A stretch of DNA of 25,135 bases from an uncultured Selenomonadales bacterium (GTDB lineage Bacteria > Bacillota > Negativicutes > Selenomonadales > Selenomonadaceae): positions 1 through 25,135 of the forward strand of contig CAMNLS010000003.1 in the NCBI GenBank assembly GCA_946543495.1. The letters run 5' to 3'. Shown here one piece after another: positions 22,454 to 25,135 of this stretch. The translations under genes and the position numbers were made by a program. Within the stretch, counting starts at the first letter, position 1. Each line of letters opens with the position of its first letter. The notes under the pieces are model-generated. The model ran no database searches and had not been told where the DNA came from. It saw nothing but the letters and a program-made list of their open reading frames with translations.

Positions 22454-22956
22454 GTCAAAGCCTCCTTGAATGCCAGCTCGCATATCTCTTCAAGCCGCGC
22501 AAAATTTTTTCTAAGGAACAAATCACCGAGCAAAGCTTCAAAGCCGGTGCTCGCGTGATATTCGGCGATAGTTGCTTTGCGCGGCGCATGACTTTTGGCG
22601 TTGCGACCTCTGCGGAAGATTTCGCGTTCCTCGTCCGTCAATGAACTTTCTATCGCGTGATAAGTCTTCGCCTGCGCGGGAGCCGAGACAATCTGCGCGC
22701 TTAGGTCGTGGAGCCGCGTGATGTTGTGCGTGACTTGCAATAGACGCGTGCGAACGTATAAATGGAAGTAAGCGTCACCGATATGCGCTAAGACCAGCGG
22801 CGACAACGTTTTAATGTCCTCGATAGGAAAATCACAAGCGCGGGCAGTGACTTCAGAACTTGGGGACTCGGACGCGTTCACTGGATGCAACGTCACGTTG
22901 CCGCCGATGTGCGCTAAGACCAACGGCGAAAGCGTCTTGATTAAATCTTCTTCCAT
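22450..22956 (-). CDS. mrnC: Mini-ribonuclease III with a 42-residue N-terminal insertion-duplication
   Basis: A 168-residue RNase III-like nuclease without dsRNA-binding domain, which trims 23S rRNA ends in Bacillus. The catalytic segment is HIGDAYFHLYVR (58-69, D61); RGRNAKS (116-122) and FEALLGDLFL (139-148, E140) are intact. Unusually, IKTLSPLVLAHIG occurs twice, at residues 6-18 and 48-60, with 29 foreign residues between (GNVTLHP to PIED). The first copy has Gly where the second has catalytic D61. The copies are identical in protein but differ at several silent positions. The start ATG 22956 is well supported (AAGGAG at 5 nt) and overlaps the cysS end by 16 nt, so the extension should be translated. 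The usual family N-terminus has only one such segment. Confidence 0.9.
   Translation of the reverse strand: MEEDLIKTLSPLVLAHIGGNVTLHPVNASESPSSEVTARACDFPIEDIKTLSPLVLAHIGDAYFHLYVRTRLLQVTHNITRLHDLSAQIVSAPAQAKTYHAIESSLTDEEREIFRRGRNAKSHAPRKATIAEYHASTGFEALLGDLFLRKNFARLEEICELAFKEALT
22777..22941. repeat. 126-bp-spaced direct repeat in mrnC
   Basis: The 39-nt segments at 22903-22941 and 22777-22815 encode the same 13 residues. They differ at about seven silent bases and nowhere else. The region between holds the 24-nt palindromic element at its right edge and a CAGTGA/TCACTG inverted repeat. Confidence 0.85.
22881..22904. repeat. Dispersed palindromic 24-nt element, copy in mrnC
   Basis: The plus strand here equals the minus strand of 5012-5035 over all 24 nt. 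Its core GCAACGTCACGTTGC is a 15-nt inverted repeat. It starts exactly where the first copy of the mrnC duplication ends, which suggests that the element took part in the rearrangement. Confidence 0.75.
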
Positions 22957-24467
22957 ACTGCTCCTTGCGGCGTGTCCTCAACGACAATCCCTGCCGCTTT
23001 GAGTTCGTCGCGAATCTTATCGGCAAGCGTCCAGTTCTTCATGGCGCGTGCATCTTGCCTAAGCTCCAAAATAATTTTCATCAGCGAATCGACAAGTTCA
23101 GGCTCGTCGGAAGTTTTCTCGACCTTCTCGACGGGCACGGGCTGTTCAAAGATTCCAAGTATCTCCGCCATCTCCAAATAAATATCGCGGACGCGCAGGA
23201 TAATATCGCCGTCAATCGTCACGGGCAAAATCTTTCCGCCGATGAATTCGCCGTAGTAGCCGTTGACCTCCTTAGCAAGCTCGAACATGTGAGTTATCGC
23301 CAACGCGCTGTTGAAGTCGTCGCTCATCGCCGCGTAAAAATTTGACAAGAGACGCTCGCCTTCCTCGACAAGCCCGCCCGCCTTGCTGACCGTTATCGCA
23401 AAATTTTTCTCGCCCGTGTCTTTGATGAACTCGCCCGCATGAATCAACCGCGCAAGCTCATCAAGCTGCCAATAAGCCTTTGCAAGCTTGCCGTAAAAAT
23501 TTTGTGCCTCGTCGAGGCGTTCGCGGTTGAATTCCAACGGATTGCGATAATGCGTCTGCAACAGGAACAAGCGCACGACTTCGCCAGGATAACTCGCTAA
23601 GACCTCTTCGACAGTGAAGAAACCCTTCGTCGCCTTAACCATTGCTTTATCGGACTTGCTAGCCTTTTCGCTACCGATTGTGATAAAGCCGTTGTGCAAC
23701 CAATACTGCGCAAAAGAATTCTCATCGCCGATAGCCGCTTGACTCTGTGCAATCTCGTTTTCGTGGTGCGGGAAGATTAAATCGGAGCCGCCGCCGTGAA
23801 AGTCAAATTTCTCTCCAAGATACTTCAAAGACATTGCCGAGCACTCGATATGCCAACCAGGACGACCCGCGCCCCACGGACTTTCCCAAGACGGTTCGCC
23901 AGGCTTAGCCGACTTCCACAACGCAAAGTCCATTGGGTTACGTTTCTTCTCATTGACTTCAACGCGAGCACCTGCCAACATGTCGGAGAGCTTGCGCCCG
24001 CTCAACTTGCCGTAAGCTTTATTTGCCTCGACGCTGTAGAACACGTCGCCATTATCCAAGACGTAAGCAAAGCCCTTATCGACGAGCGTTTGAATCATCT
24101 TGATGATATCGTCCATCGTCTCGGAGACCTTTGGATAAAAATCTGCGCGGCGAACGTTAAGTGCGTCCATGCTCTTGAAGTAGATAGCAATATTTTTCTC
24201 GGCGATGTCTTTCCACGTGACGCCCTGTTCATTAGCAGTCTTGATAATCTTGTCGTCAACGTCCGTGAAGTTTTGAATATAACGAACCTTGTAGCCGCTC
24301 TTAGCAAAGAACCGACGAATCATATCCCACGTCACAAACGGGCGTGCGTTGCCGATGTGCGGCGCGTTGTATGGCGTCACTCCGCAGCAATAGATACTGA
24401 CTTCGCCTTTCTTCAGCGGCTTGAAAATTTCTTTCGACCGACTCAGCGTGTTAAATACTTTAATCAT
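22941..24467 (-). CDS. cysS: Cysteinyl-tRNA synthetase with altered KMSKS loop
   Basis: A 508-residue class I synthetase that charges tRNA-Cys in the cytoplasm. The HIGH motif is HIGN (37-40) after the zinc-site Cys (YCCGVTPYNAP). Further zinc ligands are in WHIECSAMS and FPHHENE. The second signature, normally KMSKS, reads KASKS (268-272), and the following loop is longer: DKAMVKATKGFFT against the usual LGNFFT, about seven extra residues. The rest (DALIX-type and anticodon domains, C-terminal MKNWTLADKIRDELKAAGI) is normal, so the enzyme is probably active. The start ATG 24467 has AAGGAGTG inside the end of cysE, 6 nt away. The end overlaps mrnC by 16 nt. Confidence 0.95.
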   Translation of the reverse strand: MIKVFNTLSRSKEIFKPLKKGEVSIYCCGVTPYNAPHIGNARPFVTWDMIRRFFAKSGYKVRYIQNFTDVDDKIIKTANEQGVTWKDIAEKNIAIYFKSMDALNVRRADFYPKVSETMDDIIKMIQTLVDKGFAYVLDNGDVFYSVEANKAYGKLSGRKLSDMLAGARVEVNEKKRNPMDFALWKSAKPGEPSWESPWGAGRPGWHIECSAMSLKYLGEKFDFHGGGSDLIFPHHENEIAQSQAAIGDENSFAQYWLHNGFITIGSEKASKSDKAMVKATKGFFTVEEVLASYPGEVVRLFLLQTHYRNPLEFNRERLDEAQNFYGKLAKAYWQLDELARLIHAGEFIKDTGEKNFAITVSKAGGLVEEGERLLSNFYAAMSDDFNSALAITHMFELAKEVNGYYGEFIGGKILPVTIDGDIILRVRDIYLEMAEILGIFEQPVPVEKVEKTSDEPELVDSLMKIILELRQDARAMKNWTLADKIRDELKAAGIVVEDTPQGAVWKKI

Positions 24468-24473
24468 AAGCAA

Positions 24474-25135
24474 TCACTCCTTTTTAACTAAATCCACTTT
24501 GCTTTCCGTCAATGTGACTTCCAAAGACGATGTGCGCATTGCTTCGGCAGATATTTCTTCGCGGGCGGCGGCAAGTTCTTTCTCAAGCTCGCTGATACGA
24601 GTTTCAAGCCGCTGAATCTGACGGAGCGCAACTTCAATCATCTCGCGTTCGGGGTCGGGCAAGATATTATGATTCAAGTCAACGTCAATTTCCTCCATGA
24701 GTTCAGCGCGAATGTTCGGATTATTCATGTCGTAGCCTCGTTCCCGACAAAGTTCCGCGACTGCCTCGCGATATTCTTCCTCGTTGTGAACGCGCTTGCC
24801 GTGCAGGACGACGACTCGACCAGGTATGCCAACAACCGTGGCATGAGGCGGAACTTCCTTAAGCACAACCGAGCCTGCGCCAATTTTAGCATGGTCGCCG
24901 ACTTTGAACGAACCAAGAACCTTCGCGCCCGTCGCCACGACGACATTATTTCCAATCGTCGGGTGCCGTTTACCCTTTTCCTTGCCCGTGCCGCCGAGCG
25001 TCACGCCTTGATAAAGTGTAACGTTCTTTCCGAGTTCCGCCGTTTCGCCGATAACAATTCCGGTGCCGTGGTCAATGAAGAGACCGTCGCCAATCGTCGC
25101 GCCGGGGTGAATCTCAATGCCCGTCAAGAATCTGC
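24474..25135 (-). CDS. cysE: Serine O-acetyltransferase, 5' end outside the window
   Basis: Only the C-terminal 220 residues are present; the gene enters at the window edge, starting in the typical RFLTGIEIHPGA. CysE makes O-acetylserine for cysteine synthesis. Hexapeptide repeats (IHPGATIG, GLFIDHGTGIVIG, NVTLYQGVTLGG) and the catalytic/substrate segment GKRHPTIG are clear. After the usual end of the beta helix (VVGIPGRVV) there are about 110 more residues, including LMEEIDVDLNHN and a heptad-type coiled coil (QIQRLETRISELEKELA), longer than most CysE proteins. It precedes cysS, the order seen in many Firmicutes, linking cysteine supply to tRNA charging. A T-box leader, common before such genes, would lie outside the window. 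Confidence 0.93.
   Translation of the reverse strand, partial: RFLTGIEIHPGATIGDGLFIDHGTGIVIGETAELGKNVTLYQGVTLGGTGKEKGKRHPTIGNNVVVATGAKVLGSFKVGDHAKIGAGSVVLKEVPPHATVVGIPGRVVVLHGKRVHNEEEYREAVAELCRERGYDMNNPNIRAELMEEIDVDLNHNILPDPEREMIEVALRQIQRLETRISELEKELAAAREEISAEAMRTSSLEVTLTESKVDLVKKE

Noticed and set aside
23796..24491. 231-codon plus-strand frame opposite cysS
   Set aside because: Antisense of a highly conserved synthetase gene, with no recognisable domain.

Overview
The window looks like chromosome of a diderm Firmicute of the class Negativicutes (Selenomonas-type). The evidence is a mixture of outer-membrane and lipid A genes (lpxD, an LpxL/HtrB-type acyltransferase, three OmpH/Skp-like proteins) with a classic Firmicutes block (cysE-cysS-mrnC-rlmB-yacP) and rodZ, alr and holA. 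Shine-Dalgarno sites are strong, TTG/GTG starts are frequent, and base composition is moderate. I see no rRNA, tRNA, CRISPR array, insertion sequence or phage gene. The genus assignment is inference.

Layout. 1-498: gene-free, AT-rich, with degenerate repeats and a 24-bp perfect palindrome. 499-1755 (+): SnoaL-like/PAS/winged-helix regulator. 1800-3113 (-): receiver-GGDEF protein with a second, degenerate GGDEF domain. 3351-3965 (+): maltose/galactoside-type O-acetyltransferase. 3962-13389 (-): a long co-directional envelope block, in transcription order ompH-like 1, ompH-like 2, ompH-like 3 (lipoprotein), lpxD, a 1089-residue protein with three GT2 domains, a secreted Arg-rich protein, an SGNH-like protein, an LpxL-type acyltransferase and an M23 endopeptidase. 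13390-13790: intergenic region with paired 31-nt repeats. 13791-14888 (+): secreted M48 protease. 14948-16919 (-): alr then rodZ. 16953-18986 (+): holA then corA. 18994-25135 (-): cysE (cut by the window edge), cysS, mrnC, a C39-like protease, rlmB, yacP/rae1 and an unusual protein with an IF2_N-like domain.

How the genes fit together. The 3962-13389 block makes and chaperones outer-membrane components (lipid A acylation, Skp-like periplasmic chaperones) and probably decorates a surface glycan. The 18994-25135 block joins cysteine synthesis and charging to rRNA maturation and modification (Mini-III, RlmB) and a ribosome-associated nuclease (YacP/Rae1).

Most worth a second look: (1) the IF2_N-like fusion protein at the end of the ribosome-related operon; (2) a 42-residue insertion-duplication in Mini-RNase III, with a 24-nt palindromic element at its edge that recurs identically inside the lipid A acyltransferase gene and in reduced form in yacP; (3) the triple GT2 protein whose first domain has lost its DXD motif; (4) the double-GGDEF protein whose second domain lost GGDEF but kept an RxxD inhibitory-site signature; (5) the altered KMSKS loop in CysS; (6) 7-bp repeats at two gene ends, one of which supplies a ribosome binding site.
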